A stretch of DNA of 64,000 nt from Patiriisocius sp047731265 (GCF_047731265.1 NZ_CP159835.1:2418001-2482000), one strand, 5' to 3'. Positions 1 to 9,630 are shown, counted from the stretch's first letter. Numbers and translations: made by a program. Notes: generated by a model not told the origin, from the letters alone.

Positions 1-689
1 ATGGAGGCTCCCCAATAACAGGATATACCGCAACTTCCTCACCAGGTGGCCTCACTGGCACATTAAGTCAGGCGGGCAGTGGAACCATAGCGGTATCAGG
101 CTTAAGTAATGGAACCGCTTATACATTTAGTGTTACTGCTACCAATGCCATTGGTACGAGTAATTCAAGTGCTACGTCAAATTCAGTAACACCATTAGCC
201 GGGCCAGCGGTAATAGGAGATATTAGGGAAGGTGGTGTTGTGTTCTGGGTAGACCCGGCAGATAATACCCGCGGATTGGTATGTGCTATGTCAGATTCAG
301 TACTAGTAGAATGGGGTTGTAATGGTACAGATTTACCAAACGTTCCAAATGTCATTAGTTCTCCTCCTACGGGTCCTGGTGCAGAAATAGGAGATGGTAT
401 GAGTAATACGAACGCGATATTAAATGATTGCCCTACAGCACCTACAGCCTTAGCTGCTCGTTCATTAGGTGCTGAATGGTTTTTGCCAAGTGTAAACGAG
501 TTGAAAGAGATGTATTTAAATAAAACAACTTTAGGGGCAGTCGCTGGGTTTAGTGCATTTAATAGTTTCTACTGGAGTTCTACGGAGGACGGTAACGGTC
601 TCGCGTGGTTTCAGAATTTCTCCAGTGGTGGTCAGTACGTCACCACTAAGGACGGCGCAACCAATGTTCGTGCTGTTCGGGCTTTTTAG
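1..689 (+). CDS. DGR target protein T0, 5' end outside window
   Basis: C-terminal part of a secreted variable protein. The first in-frame codon is at position 3. Residues before about 65 form the second half of a fibronectin type III (FN3) domain, nearly identical to the third FN3 of T2. The rest is a DUF1566-like domain (GDIREGGVVFW start, EWFLPSVNELKEMY core), a fold related to C-type lectins used for display in many DGRs. The last 39 residues are the variable repeat, ending in VRAVRAF. The N-terminal signal peptide must lie left of the window. Likely cell-surface or secreted ligand binding; the ligand is unknown. Confidence 0.85.
   Translation, partial: GGSPITGYTATSSPGGLTGTLSQAGSGTIAVSGLSNGTAYTFSVTATNAIGTSNSSATSNSVTPLAGPAVIGDIREGGVVFWVDPADNTRGLVCAMSDSVLVEWGCNGTDLPNVPNVISSPPTGPGAEIGDGMSNTNAILNDCPTAPTALAARSLGAEWFLPSVNELKEMYLNKTTLGAVAGFSAFNSFYWSSTEDGNGLAWFQNFSSGGQYVTTKDGATNVRAVRAF
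570..686 (+). repeat. DGR variable repeat VR0
   Basis: Aligns over 117 bp without gaps to the TR at 33554-33670. The variable stretch reads DGNGL / F / SSGGQ / YVTTKDGATN where the TR encodes Asn runs. Most changes are at TR adenines; a few near the 3' edge (AAC to AAT, GTG to GTT, GCG to GCT) are not. Confidence 0.9.
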
Positions 690-1015
690 TTATTTAACAA
701 TTTATCAATTTAATTAATACCGCCTCTGGCGGTCGATTTAAAAAATTTTAAAACCAATGGTAACGTAAAATTGACTATTGGTTTTTTTGTTTCTTATTAT
801 TATCTTTTAATTTTAGAATAAGCTACTTTTCCAATTCTAAGAATCTAAATCGTTTAAAATCCCTCTCAAATTGAGAGGGATTTTAGGTCTATAAACCTTA
901 AGATTTGGTGGTTTAAACAGCTATAAAATACCGTATGTCTAAAAGAATTTTAGTATGTTTAATTTCGCACTATTTTTGTAGTGTATGACTAATCTAAATC
1001 TTAAAAACTCAATTC
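690..1015 (+). promoter_or_regulatory. Inter-target block: post-VR hairpin, two terminators, promoter
   Basis: Gene-free spacer repeated between targets. In order: a stem-loop at 719-733 (ACCGCC, loop TCT, GGCGGT); a terminator with arms AAACCAAT/ATTGGTTT and a T run at about 749-788; a second near-perfect palindrome with AATCCCTCTC/GAGAGGGATT arms at 856-884; a -7-like box TAATTTCG at 960-967; and an inverted repeat CACTA/TAGTG at 968-983, about 33 bp before the T1 start codon. TATTTTTG inside the inverted repeat also fits TAnnTTTG in this copy. Each target therefore probably has its own promoter and is insulated from the previous one. Confidence 0.65.
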
Positions 1016-1981
1016 ATGAAAAGAATCACCCTCGCATTATTACTATTATTTACAGTAAGCATGGTTGCTCAACAAGGTATTAATTACAAAGCCTTAATTA
1101 AAGACGGATCTGGAGTTATAGTTTCCAGTACCGCTATCGATGTTACCTTTATTATATTAGATGGAGCGTCCAATGTGTATGAAGAAACCCATGCACCTAC
1201 TACAGATGCCAATGGGATTGTAATACTAAACATAGGAGAAGGAGCGCCTGTAACAGGAGACTTCTCTACAATTGATTGGAGCAGTAATAATCACTTTTTA
1301 AAGGTACAAATAGATACAGGGAGCGGTATGCAAGATATTGCTACCACAGCTTTTAAAACGGTTCCTTATGCGATGCATGCTACCACAACAACCACAGCAA
1401 CAACAGCTACCACATTACCCGGCGGCATAGACCAAGGGTATATAGCAGCTTTAGAAGCCAGAATAGCAGCTTTAGAACCACCACCACCACCAAGCGTAGG
1501 AGATTTGCGAGATGGTGGTGTTGTGTTCTGGGTAGATCCTGCAGATAACACACACGGCTTGGTCTGTGCTTTGTCAGATTCTTCAGGTGGTACACAATGG
1601 GGTTGTGCTGGTACAGATTTAATAAACGTACCAAATGTTGCTTGGAATGGTGGTAATCCTGTGGGTCCTGGTGCAGAAATAGGAGACGGAGAGAGTAATA
1701 CTAATAGTATATTAGTTGATTGCCCTAGTGCACCTGCAGCCTTAGCGGCTCGTTTATTAGGTCCTGAATGGTTTTTACCAAGTGCCAAGGAGTTAGACCA
1801 AATGGATATAAATAAAACAACTTTAGAGGCAGTCGCTGGGTTTAGTGCATTTAGTATTTACTACTGGAGTTCTACGGAGGGCGATAACGTTTTCGCGTGG
1901 GGACTAAATTTCAACTTTGGTAGTCAGAACTATAGCGATACAAACAACATTTTCAATGTGCGTGCTGTTCGGGCTTTTTAG
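1016..1981 (+). CDS. DGR target protein T1 (secreted DUF1566-like variable protein)
   Basis: 321 aa. Residues 1-19 are a signal peptide (MKRITLALLLLF, cleavage near VAQ). About 20-120 is an N-terminal domain shared by T1-T9 (INYKALIKDGSG start, KTVPYAMHA end). A short Thr/Ala-rich tract and a helix with the pattern IAALEARIAALE (likely oligomerising coil) follow, then a Pro run and a DUF1566-like domain from about 165, with the VR as the last 39 residues. Family knowledge: DGR targets present randomised residues on a C-type-lectin-like scaffold. T1 carries a few non-adenine changes in its VR (CAG to CTA, AAG to ACA), so it may not have been rewritten recently. Confidence 0.88.
   Translation: MKRITLALLLLFTVSMVAQQGINYKALIKDGSGVIVSSTAIDVTFIILDGASNVYEETHAPTTDANGIVILNIGEGAPVTGDFSTIDWSSNNHFLKVQIDTGSGMQDIATTAFKTVPYAMHATTTTTATTATTLPGGIDQGYIAALEARIAALEPPPPPSVGDLRDGGVVFWVDPADNTHGLVCALSDSSGGTQWGCAGTDLINVPNVAWNGGNPVGPGAEIGDGESNTNSILVDCPSAPAALAARLLGPEWFLPSAKELDQMDINKTTLEAVAGFSAFSIYYWSSTEGDNVFAWGLNFNFGSQNYSDTNNIFNVRAVRAF
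1862..1978 (+). repeat. DGR variable repeat VR1
   Basis: 117 bp, ungapped match to the TR. Encodes GDNVF, G, L, NFGSQ and NYSDTNNIFN at the variable positions. It is the only VR in which the otherwise invariant Lys after the four-residue loop has become Thr, through a change that includes a non-adenine base. Confidence 0.9.
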
Positions 1982-2307
1982 TTATTTATGAATTTAATTA
2001 TTTAATTGAATACCGCGTAAGCGGTCGGTTTAAAAAATTTTAAAACCAATGGTAACGTAAAATTGACTATTGGTTTTTTTGTTTCTTATTATTATCTTTT
2101 AATTTTAGAATAAGCTACTTTTCTAATTCTAAGAATCTAAATCGTTTAAAATCCCTCTCAAATTGAGAGGGATTTTAGGTCTATAAACCTTAAGATTTTG
2201 TCGTTTAAACAGGTATAAAATACCGTATGTCTAAAAGAATTTTAGTGTGTTTAATTTCGCATTATTTTTATAGTGTATAACTAATCTAAATCTTAAAAAC
2301 TCAATTC
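1982..2307 (+). promoter_or_regulatory. Inter-target block after T1
   Basis: Same order as the block after T0. Post-VR stem-loop ACCGC-GTAA-GCGGT at 2012-2025 (30 bp after the stop codon), terminator at about 2042-2081, second terminator-like palindrome at 2148-2176, then the promoter and CACTAT-like inverted repeat just before T2. No gene seen. Confidence 0.62.
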
Positions 2308-4110
2308 ATGAAAAGAATCACCCTCGCATTATTACTATTATTTACAGTAAGCATGGTTGCTCAACAAGGTATTAATTACAAAGCCTTAATTAAAGACGGA
2401 TCTGGGGTTATAGTTTCCAGTACCGCTATCGATGTTACCTTTATTATATTAGATGGAGCGTCCAATGTGTATGAAGAAACCCATGCACCTACTACAGATG
2501 CCAATGGGATTGTAATACTAAACATAGGAGAAGGAGCGCCTGTAACAGGAGACTTCTCTACAATTGATTGGAGCAGTAATAATCACTTTTTAAAGGTACA
2601 AATAGATACAGGGAGCGGTATGCAAGATATTGCTACCACAGCTTTTAAAACGGTTCCTTATGCGATGCATGCTACCACAACAACAACAGCAACCACAGCT
2701 ACCACATTACCCGGCGGCATAGACCAAGGGTATATAGCAGCTTTAGAAGCCAGAATATCAGCTTTAGAACCACCACCATCCACGGTTCCAGATGCTCCAA
2801 CAATAGGAACCGTCGTTGCAGGAGATGAATTGGCAAGTGTTCCATTTACGGCACCATTAAATGATGGCGGTTCTGCAATAACAGGATATACCGCAACTTC
2901 CTCACCAGGTGGCCTCACTGGCACATTAAGTCAGGTGGGCAGTGGAAGCATAGCGGTATCAGGCTTAAGTAATGGAACCGCTTATACATTTAGCGTTACT
3001 GCTACCAATGCCATTGGTACGAGTAATTCAAGTGCTACGTCAAATTCAGTAACACCATCCACAGTTCCTGATGCTCCAACAATAGGAACCGCAGTTGCAG
3101 GAAATGGAGCGGCAAGTGTTCCATTTACCGCTCCATTAGGTGATGGCGGTTCTGCAATAACAGGATATACCGCGACTTCCTCACCAGTAGGTTTTACTGG
3201 AACTTTACCTCAGGCAGGAAGTGGCACCATAACGGTGTCGGGCTTAACAAATGGAACAACGTATACATTTAGTGTTACTGCTACCAATGCAATAGGAACC
3301 AGTAATCCAAGTGCTGCGTCAAATTCAGTAACACCACTCACGGTTCCCGATGCTCCAATAATAGGAACCGCAGTTGCAGGAAATGGAGCGGCAAGTGTTC
3401 CATTTACGGCACCTTTAAATGATGGAGGCTCCCCAATAACAGGATATACCGCAACTTCCTCACCAGGTGGCCTCACTGGCACATTAAGTCAGGCGGGCAG
3501 TGGAACCATAGCGGTATCAGGCTTAAGTAATGGAACCGCTTATACATTTAGTGTTACTGCTACCAATGCCATTGGTACGAGTAATTCAAGTGCTACGTCA
3601 AATTCAGTAACACCATTAGCCGGGCCAGCGGCAATAGGAGATCTTAGGGAAGGTGGTGTTGTGTTCTGGGTAGACCCGGCAGATAATACCCACGGTTTGG
3701 TATGTGCTATGTCAGATTCAGTACTAGTAGAATGGGGTTGTGCTGGTATAGATTTACCAAACGTTCCAAATGACACGAGTTTTCCTCCTACTGGTCTTGG
3801 TGCAAAAATAGGAGATGGTATAAACAATACTAACAATATATTAAGTAATTGCTCTACAGCACCTGCAGCCTTAGCGGCTCGTTTATTAGGTCCTGAATGG
3901 TTTTTGCCAAGTGTAAACGAGTTGAAAGAGATGTATTTAAATAAAACAACTTTAGGGGCAGTCGCTGGGTTTAGTGCATTTAATAGTTTCTACTGGAGTT
4001 CTACGGAGGTCAGTGCCAATTTCGCTTGGAGACAGGCTTTCTTTAATGATTATCAGAACACTAGCTATAAGACCGACTCATTCCCCGTGCGTGCGGTTCG
4101 GGCTTTTTAG
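2308..4110 (+). CDS. DGR target protein T2 with three FN3 domains
   Basis: 600 aa, the longest target. Signal peptide and N-terminal domain are the same as in T1. Three FN3 domains follow at roughly 160-250, 251-345 and 346-437, each starting VPDAP and ending in SNSVTP, then a DUF1566-like domain and the VR. FN3 domains usually act as spacers that hold a binding head away from the surface. The third FN3 is nearly identical to the one in T0, so domains are being exchanged or duplicated by recombination between targets. Confidence 0.88.
   Translation: MKRITLALLLLFTVSMVAQQGINYKALIKDGSGVIVSSTAIDVTFIILDGASNVYEETHAPTTDANGIVILNIGEGAPVTGDFSTIDWSSNNHFLKVQIDTGSGMQDIATTAFKTVPYAMHATTTTTATTATTLPGGIDQGYIAALEARISALEPPPSTVPDAPTIGTVVAGDELASVPFTAPLNDGGSAITGYTATSSPGGLTGTLSQVGSGSIAVSGLSNGTAYTFSVTATNAIGTSNSSATSNSVTPSTVPDAPTIGTAVAGNGAASVPFTAPLGDGGSAITGYTATSSPVGFTGTLPQAGSGTITVSGLTNGTTYTFSVTATNAIGTSNPSAASNSVTPLTVPDAPIIGTAVAGNGAASVPFTAPLNDGGSPITGYTATSSPGGLTGTLSQAGSGTIAVSGLSNGTAYTFSVTATNAIGTSNSSATSNSVTPLAGPAAIGDLREGGVVFWVDPADNTHGLVCAMSDSVLVEWGCAGIDLPNVPNDTSFPPTGLGAKIGDGINNTNNILSNCSTAPAALAARLLGPEWFLPSVNELKEMYLNKTTLGAVAGFSAFNSFYWSSTEVSANFAWRQAFFNDYQNTSYKTDSFPVRAVRAF
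3991..4107 (+). repeat. DGR variable repeat VR2
   Basis: 117 bp. Encodes VSANF, R, A, FNDYQ and NTSYKTDSFP at the variable positions. Mostly adenine changes, with a few others (AAC to TTT, GGT to GAT). Confidence 0.9.
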
Positions 4111-4436
4111 TTATTTATGAATTTAATTATTTAATTGAATACCGCGTAAGCGGTCGGTTTAAAAAATTTTAAAACCAATGGTAACGTAAAATTGACTATT
4201 GGTTTTTTTGTTTCTTATTATTATCTCTTAATTTTAGAATAAGCTACTTTTCCAATTCTAAGAATCTAAATCGTTTAAAATCCCTCTCAAATTGAGAGGG
4301 ATTTTAGGTCTATAAACCTTAAGATTTTGTCGTTTAAACAGCTATAAAATACCGTATGTCTAAAAGAATTTTAGTATGTTTAATTTCGCACTATTTTTAT
4401 AGTGTATAACTAATCTAAATCTTAAAAACTCAATTC
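4111..4436 (+). promoter_or_regulatory. Inter-target block after T2
   Basis: Post-VR stem-loop ACCGC-GTAA-GCGGT at 4141-4154, followed by the two terminator palindromes and the promoter region in the order described for the block after T0. No gene seen. Confidence 0.62.
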
Positions 4437-5414
4437 ATGAAAAGAATCACACTAGCATTATTACTATTCGTTACAGTAGGCATGGTTGCTCAACAAGGTA
4501 TTAATTACAAAGCCTTAATTAAAGACGGATCTGGAGTTATAGTTTCCAGTACCGCTATCGATGTTACCTTTACTATATTAGATGGAGCGTCCAATGTGTA
4601 TGAAGAAACCCATGCACCTACTACAGATGCCAATGGGATTGTAATACTAAACATAGGAGAAGGAGCGCCTGTAACAGGAGACTTCTCTACAATTGATTGG
4701 AGCAGTAATAATCACTTTTTAAAGGTACAAATAGATACAGGGAGCGGTCTGCAAGATATTGCTACCACAGCTTTTAAAACGGTTCCTTATGTGATGCATG
4801 CTACCACAACAACCACAGCAACAACAGCTTTCACATTACCCGGCGGCATAGACCAAGGGTATATAGCAGCTTTAGAAGCCAGAATAGCAGCTTTAGAGTC
4901 ACCACCACAACCAGCGGCAATAGGAGATTTAAGAGCAGGCGGTGTTGTATTTTGGTTAGATGGCAACGGTGGCGGCTTGGTATGTGCTATGTCAGATTCT
5001 GGTTCTAGGGATTGGGGTTGTGCTGGTACAGATTTACCAAACGTTCCAAATGTCCCTTATGTTCAAATAGATGGTAATAATGGTGGTAATCCTTCTGGTC
5101 TTGGTTCAGAAATAGGAGATGGTATAAACAATACGAATGGTATATTAGCTGAATGCGCTACAGCACCTGCAGCCTTAGCGGCTCGTGGATTAAGTCCTGA
5201 ATGGTTTTTACCAAGTATATATGAGTTAAAAGAAATATATATAAATAAAACAACTTTAGAGGCTGTCTCTGGATTTGCTCCATTTAGTGGTGTCTACTGG
5301 AGTTCTACGGAGATCAATACCAGTAACGCGTGGGGACTGTTTTTCCTCAATGGTTTTCAGATCAGCAATGGTAAGGGCTTCCCAAACAGCGTGCGTGCTG
5401 TTCGGGCTTTTTAA
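4437..5414 (+). CDS. DGR target protein T3
   Basis: 325 aa. Signal peptide variant (LLLFVTVGMVAQ) as in T5 and T9, then the shared N-terminal domain, Thr/Ala tract, IAALEARIAALE helix and DUF1566-like domain (start GDLRAGGVVFW, with a WLDGNGGG variant of the metal- or sugar-site-like loop). The last 39 residues are the VR. The body differs from T1 and T2 by scattered substitutions, so it is an older duplicate. Confidence 0.88.
   Translation: MKRITLALLLFVTVGMVAQQGINYKALIKDGSGVIVSSTAIDVTFTILDGASNVYEETHAPTTDANGIVILNIGEGAPVTGDFSTIDWSSNNHFLKVQIDTGSGLQDIATTAFKTVPYVMHATTTTTATTAFTLPGGIDQGYIAALEARIAALESPPQPAAIGDLRAGGVVFWLDGNGGGLVCAMSDSGSRDWGCAGTDLPNVPNVPYVQIDGNNGGNPSGLGSEIGDGINNTNGILAECATAPAALAARGLSPEWFLPSIYELKEIYINKTTLEAVSGFAPFSGVYWSSTEINTSNAWGLFFLNGFQISNGKGFPNSVRAVRAF
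5295..5411 (+). repeat. DGR variable repeat VR3
   Basis: 117 bp. Encodes INTSN, G, L, F, LNGFQ and ISNGKGFPNS at variable positions. CAG to CTG is an adenine change in the Gln codon that is kept in most other VRs. Confidence 0.9.
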
Positions 5415-5725
5415 TAATTTAATTATTTAATTGAATACCGCGTAAGCGGTCGGTCTAAAAAAATTTTAAAACCAATGGTAATGTAAAATTGACTATTGGT
5501 TTTTTTGTTTCTTATTATTATCTTTTAATTTTAGAATAAGCTACTTTTCCAATTCTAAGAATCTAAATCGTTTAAAATCCCTCTCAAATTGAGAGGGATT
5601 TTAGGTCTATAAACCTTAAGATTTTGTCGTTTAAACAGGTATAAAATACCGTATGTCTAAAAGAATTTTAGTATGTTTAATTTCGCACTATTTTTATAGT
5701 GTATAACTAATCTAAATTTCAATTC
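5415..5725 (+). promoter_or_regulatory. Inter-target block after T3
   Basis: Post-VR stem-loop ACCGC-GTAA-GCGGT at 5437-5450, two terminator palindromes, promoter and inverted repeat CACTAT/ATAGTG. The block is about 15 bp shorter than the others because part of the leader before the start codon is missing. No gene seen. Confidence 0.62.
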
Positions 5726-6676
5726 ATGAAAAGAATTACCCTCGCATTATTACTATTATTTACAGTAAGCATGGTTGCTCAACAAGGTATTAATTACAAA
5801 GCTGTAATTAAAGACGGATCTGGGGTTATAGTTTCCAGTACAGCTATCGATGTTACCTTTATTATATTAGATGGAGCGTCCAATGTGTATGAAGAAACCC
5901 ATGCACCTACTACAGATGCCAATGGGATTGTAATACTAAACATAGGAGAAGGAGCGCCTGTAACAGGAGACTTCTCTACAATTGATTGGAGCAGTAATAA
6001 TCACTTTTTAAAGGTACAAATAGATACAGGGAGCGGTCTGCAAGATATTGCTACCACAGCTTTTAAAACGGTTCCTTATGCGATGCATGCTACCACAGCA
6101 ACCACAGCAACAACAGCAACCACATTACCCGGCGGCATAGACCAAGGGTATATAGCAGCTTTAGAAGCCAGAATAGCAGCTTTAGAACCACAACCAGCAA
6201 TAGGAGATATTAGGGAAGGCGGTGTTGTATTTTGGTTAGATGGCAACGGTGGCGGCTTGGTATGTGCTATGTCAGATTATGTAACAACGGTAGAATGGGG
6301 TTGTTATGGTACAGATTTAATAAACGTTCCAAATGTTACTAGTGGTCCTTCTGGTCCTGGTGCGGAAATAGGAGATGGTATGAGTAATACTAATAGTATA
6401 TTAGCTGATTGCCCTAGTGCACCAGCAGCCTTAGCGGCCCGTTCCTACGGCCCTGAATGGTTTTTACCAAGTATAAACGAGTTGAAAGAGATGTATTCAA
6501 ATAAAACAACTTTAGAGGCAGTCGCTGGGTTTAGTGCATTGAATCCAAGTATTCCCTACTGGAGTTCTACGGAGTACGATAACTATAGCGCGTGGTTTCA
6601 GTATTTCAACAATGGTTTTCAGTTCGACTACAGTAAGAACCTCCCAGCCAACGTGCGTGCGGTTCGGGCTTTTTAG
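5726..6676 (+). CDS. DGR target protein T4
   Basis: 316 aa. Signal peptide, shared N-terminal domain, Thr/Ala tract (ATTATTATT), coil-forming helix, then a DUF1566-like domain starting GDIREGGVVFW. From about residue 160 to the VR it is nearly the same as T5-T7. The VR differs from the TR only at adenines, so this copy appears freshly rewritten. Confidence 0.88.
   Translation: MKRITLALLLLFTVSMVAQQGINYKAVIKDGSGVIVSSTAIDVTFIILDGASNVYEETHAPTTDANGIVILNIGEGAPVTGDFSTIDWSSNNHFLKVQIDTGSGLQDIATTAFKTVPYAMHATTATTATTATTLPGGIDQGYIAALEARIAALEPQPAIGDIREGGVVFWLDGNGGGLVCAMSDYVTTVEWGCYGTDLINVPNVTSGPSGPGAEIGDGMSNTNSILADCPSAPAALAARSYGPEWFLPSINELKEMYSNKTTLEAVAGFSALNPSIPYWSSTEYDNYSAWFQYFNNGFQFDYSKNLPANVRAVRAF
6557..6673 (+). 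repeat. DGR variable repeat VR4
   Basis: 117 bp. Encodes YDNYS, F, Y, NNGFQ and FDYSKNLPAN. Codon-by-codon comparison with the TR shows every difference at a TR adenine, and the 3' 21 bp are identical to the TR. Confidence 0.93.
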
Positions 6677-7003
6677 TTATTTATCAATTTAATTATTTAA
6701 TTGAATACCGCCTCTGGCGGTCGATTTAAAAAATTTTAAAACCAATGGTAACGTAAAATTGACTATTGGTTTTTTTGTTTCTTATTATTATCTTTTAATT
6801 TTAGAATAAGCTACTTTTCCAATTCTAAGAATCTAAATCGTTTAAAATCCCTCTCAAATTGAGAGGGATTTTAGGTCTATAAACCTTAAGATTTTGTAGT
6901 TTAAACAGGTATAAAATACCGTATGTCTAAAAGAATTTTAGTATGTTTAATTTCGCACTATTTTTATAGTGTATAACTAATCTATATCTTAAAAACTCAA
7001 TTC
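6677..7003 (+). promoter_or_regulatory. Inter-target block after T4
   Basis: Post-VR stem-loop at 6707-6721 in the variant form ACCGCC-TCT-GGCGGT (same as after T0): the stem is kept while its length and loop differ from the GTAA form. Two terminator palindromes and the promoter region follow. No gene seen. Confidence 0.62.
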
Positions 7004-7969
7004 ATGAAAAGAATCACACTAGCATTATTACTATTCGTTACAGTAGGCATGGTTGCTCAACAAGGTATTAATTACAAAGCCTTAATTAAAGACGGATCTG
7101 GGGTTATAGTTTCCAGTACAGCTATCGATGTTACCTTTATTATATTAGATGGAGCGTCCAATGTGTATGAAGAAACCCATGCACCTACTACAGATGCCAA
7201 TGGGATTGTAATGCTAAACATAGGAGAAGGAGCGCCTGTAACAGGAGACTTCTCTACAATTGATTGGAGCAGTAATAATCACTTTTTAAAGGTACAAATA
7301 GATACAGGGAGCGGTCTGCAAGATATTGCTACCACAGCTTTTAAAACGGTTCCTTATGCGATGCATGCTACCACAGCAACAACAGCAACAACAGCTACCA
7401 CAGCAGCAACAGCTACCACATTACTCGGCGGCATAGACCAAGGATATATAGCAGCTTTAGAAGCCAGAATAGCAGCTTTAGAGCAGTTAACAGTAGGAGA
7501 TATTAAGGAAGGCGGTGTTGTATTTTGGTTAGATGGCAACGGTGGCGGCTTGGTATGTGCTATGTCAGATTATGTAACAACGGTAGAATGGGGTTGTTAT
7601 GGTACAGATTTAATAAACGTTCCAAATGTTACTAGTGGTCCTTCTGGTCCTGGTGCGGAAATAGGAGATGGTATGAGTAATACTAATAGTATATTAGCTG
7701 ATTGCCCTAGTGCACCAGCAGCCTTAGCGGCCCGTTCCTACGGCCCTGAATGGTTTTTACCAAGTATAAACGAGTTGAAAGAGATGTATTCAAATAAAAC
7801 AACTTTAGAGGTAGTCGCTGGGTTTAGTGCATTGAATCCAAGTATTCCCTACTGGAGTTCTACGGAGTACAATTTCAATGGCGCGTGGCTTCAGTTTTTC
7901 AACGATGGTAATCAGTACGCCAACAGTAAGTACTACCCAAACAACGTGCGTGCGGTTCGGGCTTTTTAG
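7004..7969 (+). CDS. DGR target protein T5
   Basis: 321 aa. Signal peptide as T3; shared N-terminal domain; extended Thr/Ala tract; helix; DUF1566-like domain starting GDIKEGGVVFW. From that start to the YWSSTE motif it is residue-for-residue the same as T6, yet the VR differs at most variable positions. The Thr/Ala tract is one ATT unit shorter than in T6 and two shorter than in T7. Confidence 0.88.
   Translation: MKRITLALLLFVTVGMVAQQGINYKALIKDGSGVIVSSTAIDVTFIILDGASNVYEETHAPTTDANGIVMLNIGEGAPVTGDFSTIDWSSNNHFLKVQIDTGSGLQDIATTAFKTVPYAMHATTATTATTATTAATATTLLGGIDQGYIAALEARIAALEQLTVGDIKEGGVVFWLDGNGGGLVCAMSDYVTTVEWGCYGTDLINVPNVTSGPSGPGAEIGDGMSNTNSILADCPSAPAALAARSYGPEWFLPSINELKEMYSNKTTLEVVAGFSALNPSIPYWSSTEYNFNGAWLQFFNDGNQYANSKYYPNNVRAVRAF
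7850..7966 (+). repeat. DGR variable repeat VR5
   Basis: 117 bp. Encodes YNFNG, L, F, NDGNQ and YANSKYYPNN. All differences from the TR are at adenines; the TR AAA codon has become CTT. Confidence 0.93.
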
Positions 7970-8312
7970 TTATTTATCAATTTAATTATTTAATTGAATA
8001 CCGCGTAAGCGGTCGATTTAAAAAAATTTTAAAACCAATGGTAACGTAAAATTGACTATTGGTTTTTTTGTTTCTTATTATTATCTTTTAATTTTAGAAT
8101 AAGCTACTTTTCCAATTCTAAGAATCTAAATCGTTTAAAATCCCTCTCAAATTGAGAGGGATTTTAGGTCTATAAACCTTAAGATTTTGTAGTTTAAACA
8201 GGTATAAAATACCGTATGTCTAAAAGAATTTTAGTGTGTTTAATTTCGCACTATTTTTATAGTGTATAACTAATCTATATCTCAAAATCTCAAAATCTCA
8301 AAAACTCAATTT
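7970..8312 (+). promoter_or_regulatory. Inter-target block after T5
   Basis: Post-VR stem-loop ACCGC-GTAA-GCGGT at 8000-8013, two terminator palindromes, promoter with CACTAT/ATAGTG inverted repeat. The leader before T6 has a short tandem repeat of CTCAAAAT, which makes this block longer (343 bp). No gene seen. Confidence 0.62.
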
Positions 8313-9287
8313 ATGAAAAGAATCACCCTCGCTTGCTTACTGTTGTTTTGTATTACATCGTTTGCTCAACAAGGTATTAATTACAAAGCCTTAATTAAAG
8401 ACGGATCTGGAGTTATAGTTTCCAGTACCGCTATCGATGTTACCTTTACTATATTAGATGGAGCGTCCAATGTGTATGAAGAAACCCATGCACCTACTAC
8501 AGATGCCAATGGGATTGTAATACTAAACATAGGAGAAGGAACGCCTGTAACAGGAGACTTCTCTACAATTGATTGGAGCAGTAATAATCACTTTTTAAAG
8601 GTACAAATAGATACAGGGGGCGGTCTGCAAGATATGGGTGCCACAGCTTTTAAAACGGTGCCTTATGCGATGCATGCTACCACTGCAACCACAGCAACAA
8701 CAGCAACAACAGCTACCACAGCAGCAACAGCTACCACATTACTCGGCGGCATAGACCAAGGATATATAGCAGCTTTAGAAGCCAGAATAGCAGCTTTAGA
8801 GCAGTTAACAGTAGGAGATATTAAGGAAGGCGGTGTTGTATTTTGGTTAGATGGCAACGGTGGCGGCTTGGTATGTGCTATGTCAGATTATGTAACAACG
8901 GTAGAATGGGGTTGTTATGGTACAGATTTAATAAACGTTCCAAATGTTACTAGTGGTCCTTCTGGTCCTGGTGCGGAAATAGGAGATGGTATGAGTAATA
9001 CTAATAGTATATTAGCTGATTGCCCTAGTGCACCAGCAGCCTTAGCGGCCCGTTCCTACGGCCCTGAATGGTTTTTACCAAGTATAAACGAGTTGAAAGA
9101 GATGTATTCAAATAAAACAACTTTAGAGGTAGTCGCTGGGTTTAGTGCATTGAATCCAAGTATTCCCTACTGGAGTTCTACGGAGGTCGTTTCCAATGTC
9201 GCGTGGAGGCAGAATTTCGCCAATGGTGTTCAGAGCAGCAGCTTTAAGTACAACTCGAGCAACGTGCGTGCGGTTCGGGCTTTTTAG
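8313..9287 (+). CDS. DGR target protein T6
   Basis: 324 aa. A different signal peptide (MKRITLACLLLFCITSFAQ), shared with T7 and T8, then the common N-terminal domain with small changes (GTP for GAP, GGGLQDMGATAF). Thr/Ala tract with one more ATT unit than T5. DUF1566-like body identical to T5 up to the VR. The mosaic of a T8-like 5' end and a T5-like 3' end suggests recombination between targets. Confidence 0.88.
   Translation: MKRITLACLLLFCITSFAQQGINYKALIKDGSGVIVSSTAIDVTFTILDGASNVYEETHAPTTDANGIVILNIGEGTPVTGDFSTIDWSSNNHFLKVQIDTGGGLQDMGATAFKTVPYAMHATTATTATTATTATTAATATTLLGGIDQGYIAALEARIAALEQLTVGDIKEGGVVFWLDGNGGGLVCAMSDYVTTVEWGCYGTDLINVPNVTSGPSGPGAEIGDGMSNTNSILADCPSAPAALAARSYGPEWFLPSINELKEMYSNKTTLEVVAGFSALNPSIPYWSSTEVVSNVAWRQNFANGVQSSSFKYNSSNVRAVRAF
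9168..9284 (+). repeat. DGR variable repeat VR6
   Basis: 117 bp. Encodes VVSNV, R, N, ANGVQ and SSSFKYNSSN. All differences from the TR are at adenines (for example ACA to TCG). Confidence 0.93.
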
Positions 9288-9630
9288 TTATTTATCAATT
9301 TAATTATTTAATTGAATACCGCGTAAGCGGTCGGTCTAAAAAAATTTTAAAACCAATGGTAACGTAAAATTGACTATTGGTTTTTTTGTTTCTTATTATT
9401 ATCTTTTAATTTTAGAATAAGCTACTTTTCCAATTCTAAGAATCTAAATCGTTTAAAATCCCTCTCAAATTGAGAGGGATTTTAGGTCTATAAACCTTAA
9501 GATTTTGTAGTTTAAACAGGTATAAAATACCGTATGTCTAAAAGAATTTTAGTGTGTTTAATTTCGCACTATTTTTATAGTGTATAACTAATCTATATCT
9601 CAAAATCTCAAAATCTCAAAAACTCAATTT
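9288..9630 (+). promoter_or_regulatory. Inter-target block after T6
   Basis: Post-VR stem-loop ACCGC-GTAA-GCGGT at 9318-9331, two terminator palindromes, promoter region and the same CTCAAAAT tandem leader as before T6. No gene seen. Confidence 0.62.

Noticed and set aside
1366..1788. Minus-strand open frames inside the target genes (also at 2658, 3210, 3540, 7354, 8663, 9981, 11010)
   Set aside because: They recur in each copy as shadows of the conserved coding strand, with low-complexity translations.
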